Origin: Brevipalpus yothersi
Lineage: Eukaryota; Arthropoda; Arachnida; Trombidiformes; Tenuipalpidae
Assembly (NCBI GenBank): GCA_003956705.1
Contig: QZCP01000008.1
Span: forward strand, 70,028 to 134,027
Direction of reading: 5' to 3'
Length of the DNA: 64,000 nucleotides
Shown: in pieces, positions 34,210 to 45,330 of the stretch
Layout of the letters: each line of letters begins with the position of its first letter
How positions within the stretch are numbered: position 1 is the first letter of the stretch
Made by a program: the position numbers and the translations under genes
The notes under the pieces: model-generated
What the model was told of the DNA's origin: nothing
Database searches by the model: none
What the model saw: the letters and a program-made list of their open reading frames with translations, nothing else

Positions 34210-34920
34210 GGCTACAAAGCTTAAACGATCAGTGATCTAGTTTGTGATGGTGAAAAATGGGAAGGTAGAAGCATCATCCATCCCGGATGAAACTTCCAGG
34301 ATGGGGGTTCAGTCAACCAAAGAGTTGTACATCGAGCAAAAAGTTACAATGCAAGAGATTTCTCTGTGCCTCAGTAGTAACTGTTGTCTGCCTACCAATA
34401 GAAAGATTTAGAGAGGTCATTCATGATAGCAATCCTGAGGGCCGAATATAATGTGGTCCACTGGAGCCTATCATTGAAAACAATAGAGTTCTTCCGATGT
34501 TTTCCCAAGATACTGACTCGACTATAAATCCCTTCTCCATTATTTAAGATATCTATCCATTCACAACCAAGTGATTGTCGAAGCTATCCTCTGCTTTGAT
34601 GATTTTCTGATGATCTGATGATGTCTCCAATCGAGAAAAGTTGGAATAAATAGTAATCGGATGAGAATTCAAGCTTCGCAGATTGATACCTCAGTCTTTA
34701 CTAAGAAGATGGAAGAGTTTTTATTGGATGAGAACACGATTTGCTTCAAATATTTTTTCTCTGGATAGCGGAAAATCTTGAGGGGCTCCTTGGTTTTTTA
34801 CGATATCTAATTATTGATTATTATTGGATACTATTGCTGAGGATCTAGTATTATTGACCAAAAGCCTATTTTAAAATCTAGTCTTAATTTCTAGTTAGTT
34901 AGTTTCTTCTAGTTAATGAA
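34210..34920. other. No gene seen
   Basis: Contains the upstream segment shared with the other NRF copies (34230-34330). Nothing else recognised. Confidence 0.45.
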
Positions 34921-35047
34921 TAATATACAGGGCGTTTCATAATGATTCAGCTATCAACATATGGAATTTCAAGCTTCTGACTCATTGCGATCAAAAGTTA
35001 TTGACAATTCTCATAGGAGATATCATTATGAAACACCCTGTATATTA
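34921..35047. mobile_element. MITE, 127 bp, with 26-bp terminal inverted repeats
   Basis: The ends 34921-34946 and 35022-35047 are inverted copies with one mismatch (TACAGGGCGTTTCATAATGA versus its complement with a single A/G change). The core ends in CAGGG/CCCTG and is bordered by TA, suggesting a Tc1/mariner-type non-autonomous element. No coding capacity. Confidence 0.85.
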
Positions 35048-35087
35048 AAACACAAAAGGACAATGACCGAAACTGCCCCCACTTAGA

Positions 35088-35400
35088 TTTTGATGAAACT
35101 TTCTTATCAGATGTTATCAGATGTGATAAGACCAAGAATCAGATCGATAACTCTCAATGACTTAAACTTCCCGATATATGACCATTTTTTCATTTTCCAA
35201 GAAAGTTCATCATATCGAAACAAAAGTGGTATCATAGGTTTCCTTATCGAATGTGTGATTAGATAAGGTATGACTCATCATCCGAATGTTGCTGAAAGCT
35301 AATAAAATCCACTATTCGCGCTCTATCTCGTGAACCAAAAGGTCTATATCTAATATGATAACATTTTCTTATCACTCACAAAGAGTGTGATAAGATAAAA
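35088..35400. repeat. GATAAG-rich dispersed repeat, copy 1
   Basis: Opens with TGAAACTTTCTTATCAGATG, as does the copy at 47925. Rich in GATAAG/CTTATC. Related copies lie at 41490-42110 and 47915-48420. Non-coding; it abuts the MITE on one side and the truncated end of the desaturase pseudogene on the other. Confidence 0.6.
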
Positions 35401-35427
35401 TAAGAATCAGCCAGGGAATCCTTGGAA

Positions 35428-36098
35428 AAGTAATGAGCGATCCCTGAGACGAAGACAAGCTGAGCAACAGCATTGCTGATAGCATAAGTTCTGTACTTTT
35501 CATCTCTTTTTGACTCCTCAGGGAAATAACAGAATGCTGTGAACAATGGGCTAATGATTATCCAGATAATTTTACGGAAATTTGTTCGAAAAACGGTTCT
35601 CTCATAATCGGTAGGTGTTTCTGGATCTACACCATATTTTCCAGGATGGAAATGATGTTTGAAATGATGTTGCTTCTGGAAAACACTAATTGGAAATATC
35701 AGAGGTAGATTGGCTAGCATTCCGAGAATCATATTTGCACGGAGTCGATTTGCTCCAAACGCTTGGCCATGAACTATCTCATGGATCGCTACGAATAAGG
35801 CATGGCTAATGGTGCCAGTCACAAAGTACCCAATGAATAGCAGAACGAGCCAATTTCTGAGATTTCTCAAAAGAAAAACCATCGTGATTTGAGCAAAAAC
35901 TAGAGATATTACTCGCCAATTGAAAAAGGGATCCACTTTCATCAAGGACTTGATCTCTGGATGCTAGGCAAGAATGAGCTTCCGACGAACTGCATGAGGA
36001 TCATCTGAGACAGATGTATTGCTCTTTGATTGCTCTCCCATTTCACAATTCAAAACTTTCTTCTCTTCTCCCATCAGAGGATAGTCATGAAGATTCAT
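35428..36098 (-). pseudogene. Sphingolipid delta-4 desaturase pseudogene
   Basis: Very similar to 24873-25979, including the upstream flank. Broken by an in-frame TAG at 35964-35966 (the intact gene has a Gln codon there, before HPEIKSL) and by loss of everything after about 35428. His boxes 1 and 2 are still present; His box 3 is missing. The truncation point coincides with the GATAAG-rich repeat. Confidence 0.93.
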
Positions 36099-37312
36099 CC
36101 TCGAATGATCGCGTAGTATCGTTATCTGCTCAGACAGGAGAAATAGATTCCTGTTTCTCCAGAATTAACTGGAAAGGAAAACCAGAAACTTCCTGAAAAT
36201 ATGCCGGGAAGTAAGATTGAGGGGATAATTCAACTGATCAGCAATGCTCCAGCTTGGAGCAGCTTGGTAAATCCATAGGATATAGTCAATTTGAATTAAA
36301 CCTACTTGATACATTGGGAAGAGACCAATGGAAATTATCTCTGTGAATGAAACCATCCTCCCGGGTAAATACACCAATAGAATGTTCAATCATACCAATG
36401 GATCAGGTCCAAAAGAGTCCCCCAAACTATCTCAATGTTTCTCTTCAGCTGCTTACATTATTCATATTCATTTCTGATGTTTTCATTGCACTGAGATTAT
36501 GATGATATTGTACATGTATTGCTATCCATAGGCTAAGGAGCACTCAACATTTGAATCTCACTTCGATTTGATATCACAGGCAATATGGGACGAATAGGCT
36601 TTGGATCAATTAATTGACGAATTCTCAAATTCTCATTGTACTCTGATAAAAATTTTTCCAAGCTCCACTCACATGCTAATCATCAAGTTTCTCCAAGTAA
36701 TCTGGCTAATTGAGTTCCCATAATAACCTGAAACATTGGTAGAGGAGTGAATTCTCAGAACAATTGTATTGCTCAAAGAGATGGAAGTTAGAATTGATCC
36801 AATTCGTATCGAGTGTTGATAACAAATGTTGGATGCTGGCATCTCATGAAGTAAGGTGCTCCAACAGCCACATGTGTATTAGTTGACAGTATCATTTATA
36901 TTGATAAGCTCAGGATATTTGTTCCCGCCGGAAGCTTCGATCATTCATCTACCATAATCGTACGATCGAATTAATATTTTCGATCATTGAAATGAGTACT
37001 CATTTTTTGGGGCACTAGTTGTCTACAGGAAATATTCACTATGAAGTTCGATGAGCTGTGTTTCAAGAAACAATATATTCGGATGATGATTTAGATTTCC
37101 TGGCCATCCTCATACAGGATTGTTACGTTACCCTTCCGAGTAAAATTCACAGACATTTACTACAATTTGCATCCACTCACTTGTCAGCCTGTGGTGCCTT
37201 TATTTCGAACTGGAAACTCCATTCAACATACTTCGGTGTAATAGGAATATTTCTAAAACCAAACTTCCATGCAACTGCAATAACTCCAAGTAACTTGTAT
37301 TAGAAACAGTAG
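36099..37312. repeat. Duplicated desaturase flank, no gene
   Basis: 36099 to about 37120 matches 25980-26880 with insertions and deletions. The rest is the 3' flank of the acyl-CoA synthetase gene. Confidence 0.6.
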
Positions 37313-39731
37313 CTATCTGGTGGGTCCAACAGAAACATGGCTAACTAGAATTCTTCGAAAGCTTCTCCATGGTTATCTCCTTCATTTTCGATTTCGATGG
37401 CTTGAAAGTTCCTGTTCGAGGAATGTCCTTGACAATTAAGATATACTTTGGAACTTTGAAATAAGCAATCTGTAACAGAGACAAACTTCACGCTATATTC
37501 AACAGTTCTTTCTGTGAGAAGAAATTACTCTCTGTTTCATGCGTTCGCGGATCTCTTCAGGAAGGGGTTCCCGCCAATTGCCTTCAATTTTTATCCAAGC
37601 GCATACTTGTTCACCCAATCGCTCATCCGGAATACCAAACACCTGAAAGAATTCATGAATGATCAAGTCGAGTCAAATCAAGTGGAAGCAACAAATAATA
37701 TACGTAGGCCTCTAGGATTGAAGGGTCTTCCATCAGGTATTTTTCGATTTCTTTTGGGTACACATTCTCTCCACCCCTTATTATTATGTCCTTACATCGA
37801 TCTACCACTGTGATGAATCCTTCATGATCCATTATTGCAATGTCCCTGCAGAGAAATGATATTTGTTCCCATGCAATTTTATATATTTTCTATCTAGTCA
37901 ACTCCAACCCTGTTCGGTACCATCTCGATATCGTTATAGCATCCTTAGTTTTATCTGCATCATCATGATATCCAGTCATAACAGACCAACCTCTTATCCA
38001 TAGTTCACCTGTGACATGGACAGATACTCAGAATTTCATTGTCGATTTGAGCGAATGCTGATTATTACCTCTGAGATTATGAACTAGAACATTCCCCGTG
38101 AGCGTATCAGTAATTTTACACTCTAGATGGTCTAGAACACGTCCATTTGTTCCAAATATTTTCTCTTTCGGATCATCTCTGCTCACTAAAGTAGCGCATA
38201 AGCCTTCAGGAAGTGAATAGTAAGTAGTTCAGAGGCATGTGAATGAATGTTAAGCAATGAGCTCATAGAAGAAAAATTTGAGCAACATACTCAATTCAGT
38301 TGATCCATAGGCATTGTGAACATTCACCAATTTTGGGAAAGCCAGCTGTATGCGTCTTATCAAAGAGCTATCGAGAGGAGCACCTCCAAGAATGCAATCT
38401 GGAGGAGATTTTTTTTGAATTTAATCATAGATACCAATTTTCAATACTGATTTATAATCACTTTTCAAACAATCCAAGTCTGGAGTTCTTGACTCGAGAA
38501 GTTTCAAAATGTCCAGCATAATCGTTGGTGTACAAATGAGAAGAGTGCAATGATGGTCAATAATCGAATTGATCGTTGATTGAGCATCAAATCGACTACC
38601 AGTTAAAACTGGAAGGTAGGAAGATTTTTCATTACAGAAAGGGAGTTTCCTCTAAGATTCAAATACCAAGTGTGCAATTGTTCACAATCGATGAAACCAA
38701 GCATAATATCAGACCAAAGCAGTGGAATAGAGGTAGTGGGCAACATATAATGTCCCCAGGACAGTCTTTGGCTACCTTTCCATATGCAAAATAACAGTTA
38801 TTCACGGTCATGAATGTTGTCAACACAACACCTTTAGGTTTACCAGTTGTACCCTGTGTATGAGTTGATAATCAATCAATACTTGAGGCAAATATACTAC
38901 AAAAAGCTATGCTCACGGATGTATACATCAAGAGACAAGGATCATCTGGGTCCAGAAATATTTTTGGCAATTTTTCATACTTCTCTCTGACCAACTTTTC
39001 GAGAAAATGAAATTCCATCTTGTCTATGCACTTTGTCTTTCCATATCCATCAAGATAAATGATTCTCGATAGAAGACTCTAGATAGACAAAGTTAATTGG
39101 AGTCATAAGTTTAGAATGGGTCAAGATAGTCAAAAGTGGAGGAATCGAATCTCTCAAAGTTCAGAACTCACCCCACTGATTTGATCCAAGAAATTTTGAT
39201 CCGTCACGATTTCATGGAAATTATTGATGGCTTGGAGGGAGGACTCTGGGCTTGGCATAAGCATGACTTTCATCTTCGAATGATTGATGACGTAAACTAG
39301 TTCATCAGCCTTGAGATATGGATTCACTGGGCATAGGATAGCCCCCAAAATATCAGCAGCTAGTTTGACTGATACCCACACAGCAGAGTTCGAACTCCAG
39401 ATCCCGATTGTATCACTTTTCTTGATCCCTGCAGTAATAGGACGATTCTCATTTCAAACTTGTACGATGAAAGCAAATTGCTATAGAGCCATACCTATCC
39501 CATAATATAGTGCGGCTGCAATTTGGTGAGATTCATCTCTTATTTGTCTGAAAGATTTTTCAACTTTCTCACCATGCGAAATTAAGCATATTTTGCTTCC
39601 ACCTGGTGAATAAGAAAAATCAGATCTATAAAGCTGGAAGAATTGGCAAGACTGACTTACTTTCTCCTACACGCAGATTGAGAATCGCTGGAATAGTCTC
39701 AATCAAGTGGTGAGTTTTGCTCAGGCCTTGG
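37313..39731 (-). CDS. Acyl-CoA synthetase, ACSF2-like (5' end unresolved)
   Basis: AMP-forming enzyme that activates fatty acids to acyl-CoA; animal ACSF2 is mitochondrial. Exons with short introns, on minus: 39663-39731 (GLSKTHHLIETIPAILNLRVG), about 39520-39600 (HGEKVEKSFRQIRDE), 39154-39425 (IGIWSSNSAVWVSVKLAADILGA, LCPVNPYLKADELVYV), 38675-38860 (TQGTTGKPKGVVL, the P-loop, then PLFHCFGL), 38465-38620 (CTPTIMLDILKLL), 38305-38400 (GGAPLDSSLI and AYGSTE), about 38065-38215, about 37915-38005 (GELWIRGWSVMTGY), 37690-37855 (GDIAIMDHEGF, RCKDIIIRGGENVYP), 37520-37645 (FGIPDERLGEQVCAW) and 37313-37470 (FKVPKYILIV). All core motifs are in frame. The C-terminal GKIQK-type lysine loop is diverged (RTGTFKPSKSK). 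No targeting exon was identified upstream. Confidence 0.85.
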
Positions 39732-40824
39732 CTGTAAGAGAGACTCTTGTGAACATAGGCCCTTCAATCAGGAGAACGATATTAGGTGATATGAATTTAA
39801 ATATAAGTGAACTATCTTACATATTTATGAAGATCTGTAGAGGTTTCTGCCAGGTATGGCTCTCAAAAGGAAAATTGGAACAGTTCTGTTGACTGATCAG
39901 AAGCAGTTGTTTTAATCCTTTCAGTAAGTGCAGTATTTATTCTACGGGTTTACTATGAAATTTGGAGAATCGTTTAAAGGATATAAAAATCCTCTGGATT
40001 TCCTGAGTTCATCATCCCTGATCTTCTGGTTTCAATTTCCCTTAATTTCAATATGTTGGAATGCAGGAATTTCTAGTGTTAATTGTTGTCTTTTAATTTG
40101 ACCGAGAGTACACTGAGGGATCATTTAAATTAAGGGAAATCGAAAGTGGAAGACTAAAGCTAATGAACTCTTGATATTCAGAGGATTTGTCCATCCTTTC
40201 TACGATTTTTTGAATATGTTGATCGAGGTACACACGGTTACAAACCTCTTCATAATCATAGTGCCATAGTTGCAGGAAAGGGATATTACCTGCTCTCAAG
40301 CGAATGAAAGAAAAAAATTTAATAAGTTTCATCGATGGACAATAACAATGGAATATTGGACAATCAGACAAATCTAGCTCTGGTCATTCATGTAGTTGAT
40401 TGAAGAGAGCACGAGGAGGAGAGAGAGTATTAAATGCATCCTGAAAGAGTTTTGCGATGTTTTGCTTGAATGTGAATCTCTTACAAAGTGGAAGGATCAG
40501 TCCATGACATTCAACTTTGACTGATAACTGAGCGATGTTAGCAATTAATTATTCAAAAGCTTTCCTTTACGTCACTAGCATGGACACCTTTAGAACCTGA
40601 AAAATTCTCTCAATTAATCTGATTGATCGTGTGCCTATTACTCCGAATTCGATAACTTACCAACCGATGTAATGTGAGTGCCAGCTTAGCTCCATATATT
40701 GTGAGTTTTTATTAGAGATTCTAGTTCTAAAACGCAATCACTGTAGGAGATAAGACTTATACTCTCAGTTCTTGGTTTGGAATAGAATTTGAGAGGGTCT
40801 TTTGGTCTTGTCAGTGGGTCAATT
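39732..40824. other. No confident gene
   Basis: Should contain the missing first exon of the acyl-CoA synthetase gene. An open frame at 40093-40371 (minus) has no recognised family. Confidence 0.4.
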
Positions 40825-41276
40825 TTGACTTCTACATCGCTTCATTGAGATAAGAGTAGGAAAGACTCTTGATAGTACAGCCAAACCCAATCCCTCACCA
40901 ATACAACACCTTGGGCCATCTCCAAACGGGATCAAAGCTTGTGGTGGAATCTCCGCTGACAATTGTGAGTTATCTGGCTTGAAGCAAGAAGGATCAAACT
41001 TCTCAAGATTGGAATATACTTCCTCATCATGATGTATTGAATGGATGGATGTAGTTGATGAAGTGCTCTTAAGAATGATTAATCATTCATCTCAGTCTCT
41101 TTTCTGATCATCCTCGTCATAGACGCGACAGGTTGATGGATCCTGAGATTTTTTCCCACACATGAATCAAGAAGTCTCAATTCATTCAATTGAGAGGAAG
41201 TCATAGATTCGTTTTTCTCATCAAAGTGAGAAAACTCTTCGAAGAGTTTCTCTCGAATATTCACATTGCTTGACAT
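40825..41276 (-). pseudogene. Cytochrome P450 relic, clan 3/2-like C-terminal region
   Basis: 41079-41276 reads NVNIREKLFEEF and NELRLLDSCVGKNLRIHQPVASMTR, the K-helix region, but the ExxR glutamate is replaced by Lys (KNLR). After a stop, 40840-41047 gives IHHDEEVYSNLEKFDP and the heme loop FGDGPRCCIGEGLGL, whose usual Arg before the Cys is also Cys. The linking segment of about 15 residues and everything upstream are absent. It resembles a different P450 group from the intact CYP4-like gene at 19317. Confidence 0.75.
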
Positions 41277-41489
41277 ACTGAACAGAAACCAGAAAAGTGA
41301 ATTGATAATCGTTTAAAAGCTAGTTACTATGATATTTCCAAGTTCATTGATGAGAGCACTGACACTCTGGCCCTCTGGATTCATTGATAAGCTGAAATAA
41401 CTGTCTAAAAAAGCTAGGTTATGATTGCTCTCAGGTCCGAAGTTGTCTTGTTTTTCACAGAAAAGACAATGGTCAGAACTTCCCATGCT

Positions 41490-42115
41490 CAGATTTCGAT
41501 AAAAATTCCTCATCATATTTTATCGAGTGTGATAAGACTAAAGTACCAAATGAAACTTTTTATCGCTCATATTTCCAGAGATGAAGCAATTCTCTTCTTT
41601 TCTGCTATCTCGAAAACGAGCAGTCATATCGAGATAAAAATGGTATCATTTGAATTAAAAAGTTTTTAATAGTATCCAAAAAATGATAAGGTGATTGAGA
41701 ATAGATTTATAACTTTTATAAATTATAACTAACCAGATCTCGAACCGAGGGGGTGATAACATTATCATATCTCTAACAATCGCTGAGGCAAGTCTGTATA
41801 CAAACCATGTAGAAGACCCGTGGACGAGTTGGTCAAGAATCAGTATACATCTTCTACAGAAAAACTGGGCGAGATTCCAAAAAACTGATAAGATTATTTG
41901 ATCTCTCATGATTGATTTGATGAGATAAGTTATATTTCATGCCTACAGTATTGGTACGAGTTGATCGAAAATCGATATATTCACTTCACAAAAACTACAC
42001 ATGGAGCCAAAATGCTGATGAGATTATTTCATCTATGATGATCAATTAGATGAGATAAGGCATATTTCATGCCTACAAGATTAGTACAAATTAGTCGGAA
42101 ATCAGAATGAGCATC
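41490..42115. repeat. GATAAG-rich repeat, copy 2, with 130-bp tandem units
   Basis: The part from about 41760 to 42115 is a tandem array: ACGAGTTGGTC at 41826 / ACGAGTTGATC at 41956 / ACAAATTAGTC near 42086, and AGATTATTTG at 41891 / AGATTATTTC at 42021, all 130 bp apart. Each unit carries GATGAGATAAG and ATTTCATGCCTAC. The left part is related to 35088-35400, and the stretch around 41733-41780 to 48290-48330. Confidence 0.75.
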
Positions 42116-42686
42116 AGGTGCTCATATTTTTACTCACATCAATTAGAAAGGAATAAGCCTCCAATTGGATAGATTCTGAGTCCAATCTATTTCTCTGTGA
42201 ATTAAAGTCTTCAATTCATTTCAATTCTTCAAACCTCAGCTCGAGACATCTAGAAATGAAGACCAGAGCCCAGTTAAGGTTAACCAGTTGGCACTATGAG
42301 GAGGTAGGGATGGATTTTTTCCGAACGTGGGGTAGACCAATTATCACTATAGTGTCCAAAGTTTAGCCCCTGATAGACACAAAATGTTACTGTTATTAAA
42401 ATGTCACTATTCAGTGGAATCATCGCTGGATCCAACACCACTGGTAAGAACAGCTTTTTTCTAAATGATTGTCACAAAAAAATTCCTGATTTGGATAAGA
42501 ACTATCATGAGCTCCCTCGAATCATGATAAAACGACAGATTAGGTAGGAAAATGGACAAGATATGAATCAGGCCTAGTGTCCAATGTGTATACCCGTTAT
42601 CAATTCCTATTCCAAAAATCCTGGGCGACCTGTTTGAAATGAGCACTAGATAGCTCTCATCCAAATCAGGAGTTTGTTTGTGACAA
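42116..42686. other. No gene seen
   Basis: An open frame at 42461-42712 (minus) lies next to the transposase relic but shows no domain. Confidence 0.4.
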
Positions 42687-43612
42687 TCATTCAGAGAAGA
42701 GCTGTGAGTCAACTAATCTTTTATTAGTTGTGTGGCCCCTGAATCCTTTGCTCATCACGGCTACAAGAGGATGTGAGCAAAGATTCACAGTTTGGAGACC
42801 ATCCTTGCACTCACAATACCATCCAACGACATTCCTCAACCCCTCTGCTGCAGGATCCATGAGCACAAATACTTGCCATTTCGTATTCATCTCGTGACGT
42901 GAACTGTGATTTGGACACACAACAAGAAAGGCTGCGTAACCTCGATGTTATAATAAGAAAGTTTATGGTTGAGGTCTCACGATGTGGCTTGAATTGGAAG
43001 TAATAATGATATACAATATATTTTCATAGGTTTCCAACCATAAAAAGTATTCATCTCGCCTCATGATTCAGTTTCATCTCCTTGAATCTTGCTTCGTGGG
43101 AATCAATTAGCTTGAGACCATAACTGCCTTTCGCAAGATAGTAGGACTCACCATTCACTAATGATCTCTTGACTCTGAAAAGACTCTCTGCTTCGATGAG
43201 GGGGAAGAGTCTATTCTCCAATCTCATTCAACTGATAATTGGTTCGCAAATCTCCTCTCCGTGACCCCTATCAGCGGAAATTTTGGATGGTATTTGTTGA
43301 TGATAGTGCAGAGTGTCTCGAGCTGTCTCAAGAAGACTTCGATTATCAAGTTTTTCAGCAGCTTAGGAGCTATCTTGAACTGCTGTTTATCTCTACCGAA
43401 TACGAGTACCACAATGAAGCGAATCTCTGTAACTCTGTTAGAAATGAAATTATATTATCTGAAATTATCATGGAGCGATAAGTGGACTCACCTCCTAGAT
43501 TCATTCGCTTGGTTTGTAGTGAGTTGAGGACTTCCATCACCGATAGAGTGTATATATACTCTAGAACTTTCGTAACCAACTCCATCAGCTGTAGTTTTTC
43601 ATGAGAATTCAA
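42687..43612 (-). pseudogene. SWIM-type DNA transposase relic
   Basis: 42687-42920 encodes a SWIM finger (CEC..LCSH within GWYCECKDGLQTVNLCSH), typical of the C-terminus of DDE-type transposases common in arthropod genomes. Upstream on minus, 43224-43412 contains RQLETLCTIINKYHPKF, the helix that in those proteins precedes the SWIM region, and 43020-43200 contains a broken KGSYGLKLIDSHEARF stretch between them. Stops and frame changes separate the parts. The DDE core is not visible. Terminal repeats were not found. Confidence 0.55.
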
Positions 43613-43979
43613 AAAATGTTATAACTTTGTTAAAATTCAGCCCTCCAGCGGAGGTATCCCAAATTTCCACTTTGGACCCTGTTATCTATCCTGGAAATTC
43701 ATCGGACTCCTTCAAAACTCATGGCAAACAAAACTTACACATTTTTACTGCACAGCATTGAAGGAATCTCTGGAATTCTCTGAAAGGTACTCGAGATATA
43801 GGCGTTCCAAACTCGTTATACTACTTTGAAACACTCTGTTTATTACCAACGCATGAAATGTCCATAGTATTGGTAAATAGAATGCGAGATAAAGAGTTTT
43901 CAGGTATGGGAGCTTGTCTCAGAAGACACATCCTTCACTGTATGAACTCTGATATTTCCATGCCTTGATTAGGGAACTT

Positions 43980-44608
43980 TATATGTAGTAGTTATTCGAG
44001 ATGGAATCACCATATTGAAGATGATTAGGATTACGGTAAACACGTGGTGAAGAATATAAAAAATTTTCTGCTTTCTTCCTCGCAAAATTTGTAGTTGGGA
44101 AATTGAATGAGCAAAATAAACCTTGTGGAGGATCAAATGATCGATATCAAAGATTGATGAGGATGAATTCCCATGAGATAGACAATTTCATCGTTGAATG
44201 GCTTACTGGGAACTATGATCAATCTCATTGAATATAAGAACAGATTCATTGTGAGCTGTATACTCAGAGCGGAAATTCTTTCCAGTTGATATAAATTCTT
44301 CTCACTGGGCTTCCATGTTGGTGAGTGTTGACTGAAGAAAAAAATTTGTTATAATATACCTCGATGAATTCTTTCCTCATCCTGTTCTCAGGTTTGATGA
44401 AGAGAAGACTCATCAATAAACCCGATAACAGTCCATATATCCTAGGATAAACGGTGTTTGGTTTGTATTCTGGGATGAACCAGTTAATTCCACAAACAGT
44501 ACGATTGTCAACCATCTCTGGAATAGTTAGCGAAAAACATCCCAGGTAAAGTGAAATTACCTCGAAGATAATAACATAACAATAATAGTGATAAGAAATT
44601 TGATCCAT
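43980..44608 (-). pseudogene. Ceramide-synthase-like pseudogene
   Basis: 44264-44608 keeps CGINWFIPEYKPNTVYPRIYG and the next two hydrophobic blocks of the gene at 16712-17575. After about 44280 the frame is lost; KPFNDEIVYLMGIHPHQS and a decayed Lag1 HH region (about 44040) are still recognisable in shifted frames. The 3' third is missing. Confidence 0.85.
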
Positions 44609-45330
44609 TCAAATTCTCACCTTCTTTAGGCTAAATTACCAGCTACTGAAAATGAAACTGTGCGTATGAACTCACTAACAGATTTGTTTCCATGTTTCGT
44701 CTCCAACCTCACTGGTGATATCATATTGAAGTCTGGCTTTCCTTGCTTCAATCCACAGTGACGCCAACATTTTTCATAAAGAATCGATATGGGAGATCCT
44801 CATCTCTACAAAATCGAATCTTCAATAACGCAATGTTTGTGATTACTACTCAACTAGCTGAGATAGAGACTCTTGATGAACGTCGAAAAACAAAAATTCA
44901 AATTGGAGAAGAAATATCTTCTTTATCCATCATTTTGATAGCGTAACAAACAATCATCTATACCATTCCTTCAAAGAACCATGGGAACAACTCACCATGT
45001 AATAACTGCCAAGCAAGCAGCCTCGAGATATGGGGAATAAAATATTCAGATACATCTCTCAAGCCTTGGGAAGAGAACCTTTGTGTCAGATTCCATGGGA
45101 CTGAATAGATTTCCTGTTTATCTTGCTCAGATTGTAGCAAAATCCAACATCTTCTTTCCGTTTTCCGGCACGTGTAATGGAAGAAACGCTAAGAGAGGAA
45201 AACAATAATTTGTACAACGTCAACCTCATTCCCAACAGTTGAGCGACCATCTCCTTCCAAGAAAAACTCTAGACATAGTGAAGATGCCTACCCCATAAAA
45301 ACAAATGGTGATTGGGGAATTGGTCCAGCC
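44609..45330. repeat. Partner of the 17620-19160 duplicated flank
   Basis: Same order of blocks as upstream of the ceramide-synthase-like gene, with deletions and no P450 beyond it. Confidence 0.65.

Noticed and set aside
19317..39731. Horizontal transfer of a fungal or bacterial lipid cluster
   Set aside because: Introns, and SPT and desaturase sequences that resemble animal family members throughout, give no positive sign of transfer; the likeness to fungal clusters is in content only.
44264..44608. Functional second ceramide synthase
   Set aside because: Frame is lost before the Lag1 motif and the 3' third is absent.
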